Shown: one piece after another, positions 1 to 8,502 of the stretch
Position numbering within the stretch: position 1 is the first letter of the stretch
Layout: the number at the start of each line of letters is the position of its first letter
DNA from: Nannocystis punicea
Lineage (GTDB): Bacteria > Myxococcota_A > Polyangia > Nannocystales > Nannocystaceae
Length of the DNA stretch: 64,000 nt
NCBI RefSeq assembly: GCF_026965555.1
Contig: NZ_CP114040.1
Coordinates: forward strand, 2,976,001 to 3,040,000
Direction of reading: 5' to 3'
The notes under the pieces: model-generated
The model's database searches: none
What the model saw: the letters and a program-made list of their open reading frames with translations, nothing else
Told to the model about the DNA's origin: nothing
Translations under genes and position numbers: made by a program

Positions 1-534
1 GTCGTACGAGAAGGCCTGCTCCCAGCGGGCGTGATCGGCGTCGAGCTTGGTCCAGCGATAGCGGACTGCGACCGGGCGGCCGCCGTCCTCGTCGGGGCCG
101 TAGAACTCGCCGCGGTCGCCCTCGAAGCCGCCGACGACGGGGGTGCCGAGCAGGCCGGTCTCGCTGCTGACCCAGTAGATCGACCACTGCCGCCTGGCGA
201 GGTCGAAGGTCCGCAAGGTCAGGCCGGCCCAGCCCTTGGTCGGGAAGTGGAGCTCGTCGACGGTGGCCATGCCGCCGAGGTACGGGGTCATGCACAGGGT
301 CGCGGGGAACTCCTCCCATTCGTCGCTGCCGACCCCGCGGGCCTTGAGGCGCCGCTGCGCGGTCGTCCACCCGCCGGCGAAGTAGTCGAAGTCGTGCACG
401 TCGCCGGTGCGCGCGGTGGTGTAGTCGGGCGGCAGCGCCGGTGCGTTCACGGGGGCGTCGGTGCCGGACTGCGCGGGGCGGGCACAGGCCGCGCCGCAGA
501 CGACGAGGAGGAGCAGCGGTCGAGGAATGCGCAT
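1..534 (-). CDS. DUF1579-like secreted lipoprotein, 3' end outside the window
   Basis: Only the first 178 codons lie in the window; the frame is still open at base 1. The protein begins with a short signal peptide (MRIPRPLLLLVVCGAAC) whose Cys can act as a lipobox, so it is probably exported and lipidated. The mature part contains DFDYFAGGW followed by GSDEWEEF and a pattern of aromatic/acidic strands that resembles DUF1579-type, lipocalin-like small-ligand domains. No catalytic residues are recognisable and the substrate is unknown. It is transcribed in the same direction as the P450 gene upstream, with a gap of about 54 bp, so the two could be cotranscribed. The family assignment rests on remembered motifs. 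Confidence 0.7.
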   Translation of the reverse strand, partial: MRIPRPLLLLVVCGAACARPAQSGTDAPVNAPALPPDYTTARTGDVHDFDYFAGGWTTAQRRLKARGVGSDEWEEFPATLCMTPYLGGMATVDELHFPTKGWAGLTLRTFDLARRQWSIYWVSSETGLLGTPVVGGFEGDRGEFYGPDEDGGRPVAVRYRWTKLDADHARWEQAFSYD

Positions 535-588
535 GCCGCCGGCGAACCTCTCACACGCGCTCGCGCCGGGTCAAGCGAGGCCCGCGCC

Positions 589-1938
589 TCAGCGACGGCG
601 ATAGCTCAGGCTGAGCTCGCCGATCGGTCGGGACAGGCCGCCGGTGAGCAGCGTGAACCACCGACGCGGCCTCCGGACGACCTGCCACTCGTAGTCGCGG
701 AGCAGCGGCACGAGGATGGCGGCCAGCATCGCGTAGGCGAGCGGCCTGCCCGAGCACAGGTTGCGGCCGGTGCCGAAGGCGCCGAATTGCAGCGGCGTGG
801 AGCCGACCGAGGGGCTCTGGTAATTGTCGGTGGTCATCGCCTCGAATCGCGCGGGTCGATATTCGTGCGAGCCCTGGTAGCGCGCGGGGTCGAGGTTGAC
901 GAGGCCCATGCTGGCACCGACGACGCTGCCCTTCGCCAGGTGGTAGCCGCCGAGGTCGATGTCGGACATCGCCATGCGCCACAGGCCGCCGTTGCTGCGC
1001 AGGCGCATGCTCTCGTTGATCGCGCGGTGCAGCTCCACGAGCGTGCGCATGGCCGCGAGGTCCATCGGCGCGTCCGCGGGGAGGGCGGCGATCTCGGCCC
1101 GCACGCGGGCGAGCGCCTCGGGGTGCTCGACCAGGTCGCTCAGCGTCGAGGCGACCGACATCGCGGTGTTGGTGTGGGCGCCGAAGATGGTGCCGAGGAC
1201 GCGCAGGCCGAGCCAGCGGATGTCATCGTGCTCGGCCCCGTCCGAGGACATGTGATCGATGGCGAATTGCAGGAAGTCGTCGTGCTGCCCGCGGTCGGCC
1301 CGGCGCGCCCGCACCTCGGCCTCGATGAGGCCGATCATGCGGTCGAAGGCGGCGCGGCGGCGGCGGGCCGAGGCGGTCTCGATCGGCAGCATCATGCCGA
1401 GGATGCTAAAGTCGCTCTCGAGCACGTGCATCGCCTCCGCCAGCTCGTCGGCGTGCCGCTCGGCGCCGCCGTGGCCGAGGACGTAGTGGGCGACGACGTG
1501 GAGGACGACGTCGTTGGCCATGCGCAGGCCGTCGACCGTGCCGTGGTCGCCGGGCAGCCGCCGCGCGAGCACCTGGGGCACGAAGGCGACAGTCGGCCCG
1601 ACGTGCTTGCCGATGTACTTGACCGAGAGGCCCTCGCGCATCGGCTTGTCGATCTCGGTGAACAGCTCGGGGCCGAGGATCCGGCCGACCAAATGCTTGT
1701 AGGCGGCGACGAGGCTGAGCTGATCGGTGGGGGTGCGAATGACCTGCTCGAACAGCTCGGGCGCGCCGACCGGGTCGACGAAGGTCAGGGTGGTGCCGAA
1801 GATCCGCGCGGAGAAGACCGGGCCGTGGCGGCGATGCCCGCGGCGCTGAAAGTCGATCGGGTCGCGCATGATCCCGAGAGTGTTGCCGACGAGCGGCAGG
1901 CCGAAGGTGCGGGGCGGAGGAGCGTCGGGCTGCGGCAC
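589..1938 (-). CDS. Cytochrome P450
   Basis: Haem-thiolate monooxygenase of 449 residues, normal length for the family. The start is GTG (MPQPDAPPP). Visible signatures are the proline-rich N-terminus (FGLPLVGNT, residues 12-20), the I-helix oxygen-activation segment GAHTNT (253-258), the ExxR pair E309/R312 and the haem-binding loop FGTGRNLCSG with ligand Cys395. The N-terminal LPLVGN...HGPVFSARIFG style recalls CYP51/CYP7-like P450s rather than camphor-type bacterial ones, but the substrate cannot be inferred. No ferredoxin or reductase gene is adjacent, so redox partners must be encoded elsewhere. There is no membrane anchor, so it is probably cytosolic. Confidence 0.93.
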   Translation of the reverse strand: MPQPDAPPPRTFGLPLVGNTLGIMRDPIDFQRRGHRRHGPVFSARIFGTTLTFVDPVGAPELFEQVIRTPTDQLSLVAAYKHLVGRILGPELFTEIDKPMREGLSVKYIGKHVGPTVAFVPQVLARRLPGDHGTVDGLRMANDVVLHVVAHYVLGHGGAERHADELAEAMHVLESDFSILGMMLPIETASARRRRAAFDRMIGLIEAEVRARRADRGQHDDFLQFAIDHMSSDGAEHDDIRWLGLRVLGTIFGAHTNTAMSVASTLSDLVEHPEALARVRAEIAALPADAPMDLAAMRTLVELHRAINESMRLRSNGGLWRMAMSDIDLGGYHLAKGSVVGASMGLVNLDPARYQGSHEYRPARFEAMTTDNYQSPSVGSTPLQFGAFGTGRNLCSGRPLAYAMLAAILVPLLRDYEWQVVRRPRRWFTLLTGGLSRPIGELSLSYRRR

Positions 1939-2270
1939 GCGAGGACCGTAGCAGTCCGCGGCGAGGCGCGCGTGCGGCTGGCGAAACCCACCTCGATCGC
2001 GCGGAGGCCCGGGGTCGCGTGCGAGGGGTCCGCGAGGATGCCGTGCGTTTCGTCAAGCATCGACGCGCGGCCCGAACCGCGTTCACAGCGAACGGGTTCG
2101 ACTCGACCATCCTTGCGCCGGGTCGCGCGGCGAGGCCGGGCGGAGCGGCCAGGGGCGATTCGCTCCGCCAGGGAAGCAGCCGGGCGGCTCGCGTCGTTCT
2201 CGAGATGTCCCTGGGGACAGGGAGAGCCAGGCGCAGGTTCGGTTCGTACAGCTGTCCTTGGGGACAGGTG
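1939..2270. other. Intergenic region with dispersed 14-bp palindromes
   Basis: No credible gene is seen here. It separates the GTG start of the P450 gene from the stop of the helicase gene. It carries two 14-bp TGTCC-N4-GGACA units at 2206-2219 (loop CTGG) and 2253-2266 (loop TTGG); the second lies just beyond the helicase stop codon. Confidence 0.6.
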
Positions 2271-4241
2271 TCACGAGGCCCGTCGCTCGGACGAAGGATC
2301 GTGGGATACATGGGTGTCCTCTCGGACATGTCCCCCGAGCCATGACGGCAAGAGCGGCGACCACGGGCCGGCGCTGGCCAGCCACAGCCGGTGCAGGGGG
2401 CGGGTGGCGGCGACGTAGAGGGCGCGGCGGGCGTCGGGGCGGTCGGGGTAGGTGGCGGCGTCGAGGTCGGGGACGACGACGACGTCGAACTCGAGGCCCT
2501 TGACGTCCTGGACCGTGGTGACCTCGACGCCGGGGGCGAACAGGAAGTCGCCGTCCTCGACGACCAGGCGGGCCGGGAGGGCGCGGGCGAGGGTGGCGTG
2601 GAGCGACAGGGCGGTCTCCGTGTGGCGACAGACGACGGCGACGTGGACGTGCGGGTCGTCGCGCGTGAGGGCGAGCAGGGCGTCGACGAGCGCGGCGACG
2701 AGGTGGCAGGGGCTGTCGTGGCGGGTGACGAGCAGGTGGTCGCGGTGGGCGACGCCGCGGGGCCGCTGGGCCGGGTCGAGCACCGCGCGGGCGACGTCCT
2801 CGATCGGCGGCGGGCAGCGGTAGCTGACGGTGAGCGCGGCGGTGGTGGCGTCGCCGCGCCCGAGCTCGGCGAGGACCGCGGGCCAGCCGGCGAACGCGGT
2901 CGAGGCGTCGACCTGCTGCCGCTCGTCGCCGGCGACCGTGAGCGTGCCGTCGGGCGCGACCGCCCGGCCCAGCAGCTCGAGCTCGATCGGCGCCAGCTCC
3001 TGCGCCTCGTCGAGCAGCAGGTGTTGATAATGCGACAGGGCGCCGTGCGGGGTGCGGTCGCCGCCGGTGAGCCGGCGGTGCAATGCGAACACGACCGCGA
3101 AGTCCTCGACGTCGATCGAGTCGGCGTCGGCGAGCGGGGTGCCGGCGTCGATCGAGCGGCCGTCGAGGGTCCTCAGCCGGTCGGCGTCGACGTGGGCCAT
3201 GGCCCGCTCGGTGGTGGCGCTGAACTGGATCTTGGTGTGGGCGAGGACGTCGCTCAGGACCGAGGGACCGAGCTCGTCCGGGGCGGCGGCCGCCGCTTCG
3301 GCCAGCAGCTCGCGGTCGCCGTAGAGGTGCAGGAGGAGGTCGCGCAGGCTCTCCGGGTGCTCGCGGTAGCCCGCCGCGACGTCGCGCATGGCCGCGGTGC
3401 CGGCGACGATCCGCGGCAGGAGGTCGCGCAGGGCGGGGTGGCGCTTGAAGGTGCGGACGCCGGGGCCGGCGGTCGCGCTGAGGCGCCGCGGCAGGTGCGG
3501 GAACAGGCGCCGCGCCTGGGCGGTGACCCATTGCTCGAAGGTGTCGACCTGGACGCGCGAGGCGCCCAGCTCGGCGAGCATGCGCACCGCGAGCCGCTGC
3601 AGGCCCGGGGTCGGCACGAGCATGAGGGCGCGGAAGGGCCGGCGGGCCTCGTGGGCGGCGCGGGCGAGGAAGGCGAGGCGGTGCAGGGCGACGGTGGTCT
3701 TGCCGAAGCCGGCCTCGCCGAGCACGAGCAGCGAGCGCTCGACGGCGAGCTCGACGGCGGCGCGCTGGTTGGGGTCGAGCTCGACCTTGGCGGGCGAGAG
3801 CGGGCGGCCGCGGTGCGTGGGCGAGCGCGGGGCGACGCGCGGGCCGGGCCGATCGTCGGCGTGCCAGAGGTCGCCCGCGCCGCGGCGGAGCCGGCGATCG
3901 GCGAGGTCGACGCCGACGAGCGCGCCGTCGTGGAGGTGGACGAGGTGGCGGCGGACGACGACGCCGCGGAGCTGGCGATCGTCGCGCTCCAGCTCGTAGT
4001 CGTCGCCGAGGTCGCAGGTGAAGAAGACCTCGGCGAGCGGGGCGGTGCGCCAGTCGATCAGCGCGAGCTCGTCGCCCACCCACGTGCGATCGGCGAGCAG
4101 GACGTCGCGCTCGCCCGCGGCCGTGCGCACGCGCAGGCGGCCGAAGTAGCGGGCGCCCGGCAGCGCGGCGGCGAGGCCTTCGAGCACGTGGTGCTCCTCG
4201 GCGACGAGTTCGGACTCCGGCGGCGCGAGCGGTCGAGTCAT
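2271..4241 (-). CDS. HelD/UvrD-like superfamily 1 helicase
   Basis: A 656-residue SF1 ATPase. Walker A is GEAGFGKTT (175-183), Walker B is the LLLDEAQE segment (DEAQ at 411-414), and a late helicase motif reads VQDVKGLEFDVVVV, followed by YVAATRPLHRLWLA, the usual UvrD/HelD motif VI. The N-terminal 150 residues contain the DWR..PLAEVFF pattern typical of HelD/HelR proteins, which free stalled RNA polymerase, so that role is likely but inferred. The last roughly 25 residues (after SWLGG) are encoded by a stretch holding a pair of 14-bp palindromes (2315-2342) and look like an acquired C-terminal tail. Confidence 0.88.
   Translation of the reverse strand: MTRPLAPPESELVAEEHHVLEGLAAALPGARYFGRLRVRTAAGERDVLLADRTWVGDELALIDWRTAPLAEVFFTCDLGDDYELERDDRQLRGVVVRRHLVHLHDGALVGVDLADRRLRRGAGDLWHADDRPGPRVAPRSPTHRGRPLSPAKVELDPNQRAAVELAVERSLLVLGEAGFGKTTVALHRLAFLARAAHEARRPFRALMLVPTPGLQRLAVRMLAELGASRVQVDTFEQWVTAQARRLFPHLPRRLSATAGPGVRTFKRHPALRDLLPRIVAGTAAMRDVAAGYREHPESLRDLLLHLYGDRELLAEAAAAAPDELGPSVLSDVLAHTKIQFSATTERAMAHVDADRLRTLDGRSIDAGTPLADADSIDVEDFAVVFALHRRLTGGDRTPHGALSHYQHLLLDEAQELAPIELELLGRAVAPDGTLTVAGDERQQVDASTAFAGWPAVLAELGRGDATTAALTVSYRCPPPIEDVARAVLDPAQRPRGVAHRDHLLVTRHDSPCHLVAALVDALLALTRDDPHVHVAVVCRHTETALSLHATLARALPARLVVEDGDFLFAPGVEVTTVQDVKGLEFDVVVVPDLDAATYPDRPDARRALYVAATRPLHRLWLASAGPWSPLLPSWLGGHVREDTHVSHDPSSERRAS
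2315..2342. repeat. Pair of 14-bp palindromic units in the HelD 3' end
   Basis: TGTCC/TCTC/GGACA (2315-2328) and TGTCC/CCCG/AGCCA (2329-2342), with a decayed third unit (2343-2356). They encode the C-terminal tail of the helicase. Confidence 0.85.
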
Positions 4242-4351
4242 GGGCGAAACATGACACCGCGGACCTGTCGCGCGAGCGCGGGGGCGGACGAGAGAGGTGC
4301 GGTTCCTCCGCGGCAGGACGGCGAGCGCGAGAGGTTGGCGGCTGGCTGGCG

Positions 4352-5014
4352 GTGAGAATGGTGCTATGGTTGGATCGGTGGGCGGTCGAGGCGACGTATT
4401 CGCGGGTTGCGAGGTACGGCCGCGCGAATGACGAGAATCGAGCCCGGAGATCGCCGCCGGCCGGGGTTTCCGAGCGGCCGGAGATCGCTTCGGGGTGGCG
4501 AGGCGGGTGGTGTTCGCAGGTGTGGCGAATCGGGCGCGATTCCTGCGTCGACCTGGCCAGCGATCCGCTCCACTGCGGCAGCTGCGACGAGGCGGTCGAC
4601 CCCGGCTTCGTCTGTGTCGACGGCCAGCCCGGGTGCGCGGCCCCGCAGCTGCTGTGCGACGGGAAGTGCATCACGCCGTCGAGCGACGACGACAACTGCG
4701 GAGCGTGCGGCGCGACGTGCCCGTCCGGTCGCTGCGCCGGCCTCGGGCTCTGCCTGCTCGAAGTCGGCGATCCGGCCGTGATCCCGCTGTCGTGCGCGGC
4801 GATGTGCGAGGCCGCGGGAATGACCTGCTGGTCCACGGGCTCGGAGGTGGGGACCGCGTATTATGTCGGCCCGTGTGACGAGTTGCAGACACCGATCCTC
4901 ACCTGCGACGCGGTGCCGGCGGAGAAGGACGCGGACCAGGACAGCCTCTGCGGGTTCGACTGCACGTGCGGGCTCGCCGGGCAGGCCTGCCGTTGTGACG
5001 CCCAGGCGCCCTGA
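4352..5014 (+). CDS. Cys-rich myxobacterial secreted-type protein, apparently 5'-truncated
   Basis: From about position 4530 onward the frame reads like the Cys-rich modules of myxobacterial extracellular proteins: CVDLASDPLHCGSC, then LCDGKCITPSSDDDNCGAC, and further Cys pairs to the end. The first 60 or so codons have atypical composition and contain no signal peptide or lipobox, although this class is normally exported. It is therefore probably a decayed gene that lost its 5' end, or its true start has been replaced. The group II intron begins 57 bp after the stop. The function is unknown. Similar Cys modules occur in the esterase lipoprotein at 41912-43594. Confidence 0.5.
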   Translation: MRMVLWLDRWAVEATYSRVARYGRANDENRARRSPPAGVSERPEIASGWRGGWCSQVWRIGRDSCVDLASDPLHCGSCDEAVDPGFVCVDGQPGCAAPQLLCDGKCITPSSDDDNCGACGATCPSGRCAGLGLCLLEVGDPAVIPLSCAAMCEAAGMTCWSTGSEVGTAYYVGPCDELQTPILTCDAVPAEKDADQDSLCGFDCTCGLAGQACRCDAQAP

Positions 5015-5071
5015 GTCGGGCGCGGGTGCACCCGTCGACGCGGCGCGAGGCTCTGGTACCCTCACGGGGTG

Positions 5072-7095
5072 GTGCGTCCTGAAGACACGGACGAGCAGGA
5101 CCCCGGAGGGGGCGGGTCGGCCGCGTCATGCTGCACCGTTCCAGCGGGTGAAAGTCCCGTCCGGGTAAGCGCCGGAGCGCCCGGTAGCAGGCCCCAGGCG
5201 CGAGGAGAGATCCTCGCGGCCCGAGCGGGGCGTCAAGAGCCTCTACGGAGGGAGCAAGAACGCGGGCCGCAACATCAAGTGAAGCCTGCAGCCTCGTCAG
5301 AGAAACAATGGGGGAGCCGAGCCGATCACTTCGCGGCGAAGGCCACGTCCACCGCGCACGAGTCCGGAACAGAAAGCGCGGGGGGTCCACCCGGGGTAGG
5401 GGGCGCAGCACGCGTTCAAGGAGCGATGCGGAACAGGAGAGGCCCGTCTGCACGGTCCGTGTCGGGGCAAGGTGGCTCGTATAAGCCGAAGGCGAAGTCG
5501 AGCGCTGTGCAGCGGGAGTCCGAGGGGGTCGTAGTACCGGCGATGGCGGCGCAGAACAACGCCGCCGGAGGGAAGGGCCCCTGGGGTGGTCGTGTCGGAG
5601 AAGAAGGTAAGCGCGAGGGCATGGCCTGCAGGACAGGTCCCAACAACCCCATGCGGCGCAGGCCGCGTGACAAAGTGCGAGAACTTCGACGCCGACTGTG
5701 GGCCGCAGCCAAGCGGCATCCGGGAAGACGTTTCCATGCGCTGTACGACCGCATCTTCAGGCGTGACGTCCTGAAGGAAGCATGGAGGCGGGTGAAGAAG
5801 AACAGGGGGTCAGCGGGCATCGATGCCCAGACGCTGGCCGAGGTGGAAGAGCTCGGCGTCGATCGCTTCCTCGAAGCGATCGGTGCAGAGCTCGAGGCGG
5901 GGACGTACCGGCCGAGCGCGGTCATGCGGCGGTACATCCCGAAGGCGGACGGGAAGAAGCGGCCGCTGGGGATCCCGACAGTCCGGGACCGAGTGGTGCA
6001 GATGGCGGCGAAGCTGGTGTTGGAGCCGATATTCGAGGCGGACTTCCTTCCGTGCTCGTATGGCTTCCGGCCGAAGCGCAGCGCGACGCAGGCGCTCGAG
6101 CGCCTGCGCGTGTTGGGAGCGCGAGGTGGAAACCATGTGCTCGACGCCGACATCCGCGACTACTTCGGCAGCATCGATCACGAGCGACTCATGAAGCTCG
6201 TCGAGATGCGGATCTCGGATCGAAGGGTCCTCAAGCTGGTGCGGCAATGGCTCGAAGCCGGCGTGATGGAAGACGGCGAGGTGACGGCGATGCTCTCGGG
6301 GACACCCCAGGGCGGGGTCATCTCACCGCTGCTGTCGAACATCTACCTCGGCATCCTCGACAAGTTGTGGCAGCGACGGCACGCCCACCTGGGCGAGCTC
6401 GTGCGCTACTGCGATGACTTCGTGATCCTGTGCAGGACCAGGAAGGCGTGCGAGGAGGCCGAGGTCAGGGTCCGCGAGATCCTGCGTCGACTTCGACTCG
6501 AGCTGCATCCCGAGAAGACGAGGCGCGTCGAGCTGAGCCGGGGACGGCAAGGCTTCGACTTCCTCGGCTGTCACCTGCGTAAGCGCATGTCCGGTCCGAT
6601 CTGGGAGAAGGAACGCCGCAGGGCGTACTTCCTCCAGCGCTGGCCTTCGACGCGCAGCTTGACGCGGGTGCGACAGCGTGTGAAGGAGCTGACCGGTCGT
6701 AACCGCCACGGGGTCAAAGATGTGCGGGTGATCATCCGCGACATCAATCCGGTGCTGCGCGGCTGGGCCAACTACTTCCTCACCGGGAACGCCGCCGCGA
6801 AGTTCAACCAGATCGACACCTACGTATGGAGTCGACTCCGCGCCTTCATGGTGAAGCGCAAAGGTCGACATCTCCACGCGGGGGAGGCCAAGGTCTGGAC
6901 ACGCGACTTCTTCCACAACCACGGCCTCCATCGTCTGCGGGGGACCGTGCAGTACCCGGAGGCAGCGTAATGCAACGGCCCGAAAGTCCACCGGTAAGCC
7001 GTGTGCGGGAAATCCGCATGCACGGTTTGAACGGGGGTCCTGCCCTTCCTCCGGGGCAACAGCCGTACTCGGCAAGACCGAAGGAAGGGTAGGAT
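5072..7095 (+). mobile_element. Group II intron (ribozyme plus maturase ORF)
   Basis: The element starts with the group II 5' consensus GTGCG at 5072. It has the domain I landmark GTGAAAGTCCCGTCCGG near 5149, an ORF in the domain IV position and, right after the ORF stop, a domain V hairpin (AAGCCGTGTGCGGGAAATCC and its partner GCATGCACGGTTTG, about 6996-7029). A pyrimidine/purine stem at about 7036-7092 (CCCTTCCTCCGG pairing with CCGAAGGAAGGG) fits domain VI. The 3' boundary is approximate (7092-7098). It lies between a truncated Cys-rich gene and the GTG start of hen1 (7102), so it occupies the hen1 leader. Splicing would be needed to restore the native leader. Confidence 0.88.
5621..6970 (+). 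CDS. ltrA: Group II intron reverse transcriptase/maturase
   Basis: A 449-residue LtrA-type protein that acts with the intron RNA in splicing and retrohoming. Reverse transcriptase blocks are clear: IPKADGKKRPLGIPTVRDRVVQ, the CSYGFRPKRSA block, DADIRDYFGSIDH, GTPQGGVISPLLSNIYL and the active-site YCDD (in place of YADD). The maturase X domain reads DINPVLRGWANYF. The protein ends soon after, at HNHGLHRLRG, with no Cys-pair HNH endonuclease domain, so target priming would use another mechanism. The open frame extends upstream to 5069, but that part is structured intron RNA; I chose ATG 5621, with 5651 or 5542 as alternatives. Confidence 0.93.
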   Translation: MACRTGPNNPMRRRPRDKVRELRRRLWAAAKRHPGRRFHALYDRIFRRDVLKEAWRRVKKNRGSAGIDAQTLAEVEELGVDRFLEAIGAELEAGTYRPSAVMRRYIPKADGKKRPLGIPTVRDRVVQMAAKLVLEPIFEADFLPCSYGFRPKRSATQALERLRVLGARGGNHVLDADIRDYFGSIDHERLMKLVEMRISDRRVLKLVRQWLEAGVMEDGEVTAMLSGTPQGGVISPLLSNIYLGILDKLWQRRHAHLGELVRYCDDFVILCRTRKACEEAEVRVREILRRLRLELHPEKTRRVELSRGRQGFDFLGCHLRKRMSGPIWEKERRRAYFLQRWPSTRSLTRVRQRVKELTGRNRHGVKDVRVIIRDINPVLRGWANYFLTGNAAAKFNQIDTYVWSRLRAFMVKRKGRHLHAGEAKVWTRDFFHNHGLHRLRGTVQYPEAA

Positions 7096-7101
7096 CTACC
7101 A

Positions 7102-8502
7102 GTGCTCCTCACGATCCGCAACACCCAGGCGCCGGCGGACGAGCTCGGGTGGCTGTTACACAAGCATCCGGAGAAGCTGCAGAGCTTCGACGTCAGCTTC
7201 GGGCGGGCGCACGTGTTCTACCCGGAGGTGAGCGAGGCGGCCTGCACCGCGGCGCTGCTGCTCGAGGTCGATCCGGTGCGGCTGGTGCGGGGCGCGCCGG
7301 AGCAGGCCGAGGGGCTGCTGGCGCAGTACGTCAACGACCGGCCGTACGCGGCGTCGTCGTTCATGAGCGTGGCGATCGCCCAGGTGCTGCGCAGCGCGCT
7401 GACGGGGCAGGCGAAGACGCGGCCGGAGCTGGTCGACAAGCCGCTGGCGCTGGAGGCGTCGCTGCCGGTGCTGCCGTGCCGCGGCGGCGAGGGGCTGCTG
7501 CGCGCGCTGTTCGAGCCGCTCGGCTACGAGGTGGGCGCCGAGCCGCTGGCGATCGAGGACGGCGATCGTGAGTGGGGGCGGACGCCGTACTTCGCGGTCC
7601 GCCTGCGCCGCACGGCGCCGCTGCGCGAGCTGCTGGCGCACCTCTACGTGCTGATCCCGGTGCTCGACGACGACAAGCACTACTACATCGGCGACGACGA
7701 GGTCGACAAGCTGCTGCGCTTCGGCGAGGGCTGGCTGGCCGGACACCCCGAGCGCGAGGCGATCGCCCGCCGCTACCTCAAGCACCGCGCCAGCCTGACC
7801 CGACGCGCGCTCGAGCGGCTGGCCGAGGGCGAGGCCGACGCGGCGGCCGAGGAGGCGGCGACGGCCAGCCGCGACCGCGCCGAGGAGGCGCTCGAGCGGC
7901 CGCTGTCGCTCGACGAGGAGCGCCTGCGGGCCGTCACCGAGGTGCTGGCGGGCAGCGGCGCGGCCCAGGTGCTCGACCTCGGGTGCGGCAGCGGCAAGCT
8001 GCTGGCCCGGCTGGTGAAGCTGCGCCAGTTCACGCGGATCGTCGGGGTCGACGTGGCCCACACGGTGCTCGAGCGGGCGGCGCAGCGGCTGCACCTCGAG
8101 GACATGTCCGAAAGGACACGCGATCGGGTGACGCTGCTGCACGGCTCGCTGGTCTACCGCGACGCGCGGCTCGACGGCTTCGACGCGGCGGCGGCGGTCG
8201 AGGTGATCGAGCACGTCGAGCCGTCGCGGTTGGCGAGCTTCGAGCGGGCGCTGTTCGCCGGGGCGCGGCCGCGGGTGGTGGTGATCACGACGCCGAACGC
8301 CGAGTACAACGCGAAGTTCGCCGGGCTGGCCGCGGGCGCGTTCCGCCACGCCGACCACCGCTTCGAGTGGACGCGGGCCGAGTTCGCCGCGTGGGCGCAG
8401 GCGACCGGCGAGCGCCACGGCTACGCGGTCGAGCTGCGGCCGATAGGTCCGGTCGACCCGGAGCTCGGGGCGCCGACGCAGATGGGAGTGTTCCGCCGAT
8501 GA
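7102..8502 (+). CDS. hen1: 3'-terminal RNA ribose 2'-O-methyltransferase Hen1
   Basis: A 466-residue bacterial Hen1 with GTG start. The N-terminal half (1-245) is the bacterial Hen1 domain that also activates the Pnkp ligase; the C-terminal half (about 285-460) is the methyltransferase. The SAM loop is VLDLGCGSGK (290-299). Metal-binding catalytic residues are in EVIEH (367-371) and near HRFEW (His419). It methylates the 2'-OH of broken RNA 3' ends before ligation, so the mended RNA resists re-cleavage. The gene overlaps pnkp by ATGA. Residues 332-340 (LEDMSERTR) are encoded by two adjoining 14-bp palindromic units (8091-8118). A group II intron ends within about 10 bp of the start codon. Confidence 0.95.
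   Translation: MLLTIRNTQAPADELGWLLHKHPEKLQSFDVSFGRAHVFYPEVSEAACTAALLLEVDPVRLVRGAPEQAEGLLAQYVNDRPYAASSFMSVAIAQVLRSALTGQAKTRPELVDKPLALEASLPVLPCRGGEGLLRALFEPLGYEVGAEPLAIEDGDREWGRTPYFAVRLRRTAPLRELLAHLYVLIPVLDDDKHYYIGDDEVDKLLRFGEGWLAGHPEREAIARRYLKHRASLTRRALERLAEGEADAAAEEAATASRDRAEEALERPLSLDEERLRAVTEVLAGSGAAQVLDLGCGSGKLLARLVKLRQFTRIVGVDVAHTVLERAAQRLHLEDMSERTRDRVTLLHGSLVYRDARLDGFDAAAAVEVIEHVEPSRLASFERALFAGARPRVVVITTPNAEYNAKFAGLAAGAFRHADHRFEWTRAEFAAWAQATGERHGYAVELRPIGPVDPELGAPTQMGVFRR
8091..8118. repeat. Pair of 14-bp palindromic units inside hen1
   Basis: GCACC/TCGA/GGACA (8091-8104) directly followed by the perfect unit TGTCC/GAAA/GGACA (8105-8118). They encode a loop of Hen1 between the SAM-binding motif and the ExxH motif without breaking the frame. 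Confidence 0.85.

Noticed and set aside
31..2418. A 795-codon open frame on plus covering the P450 gene, and similar very long frames elsewhere (for example 2083-4836 minus, 14794-17010 plus, 19035-22049 plus).
   Set aside because: They are antisense or out-of-frame shadows created by high GC; they show no domain motifs, have repetitive Arg/Ala/Gly/Val composition and overlap well-supported genes.
5072..5090. GCGTCCTGAAGACACG at the intron 5' end as another 14-bp palindromic unit.
   Set aside because: The arms are shifted by one base relative to the consensus and the segment is explained by the group II intron 5' consensus.
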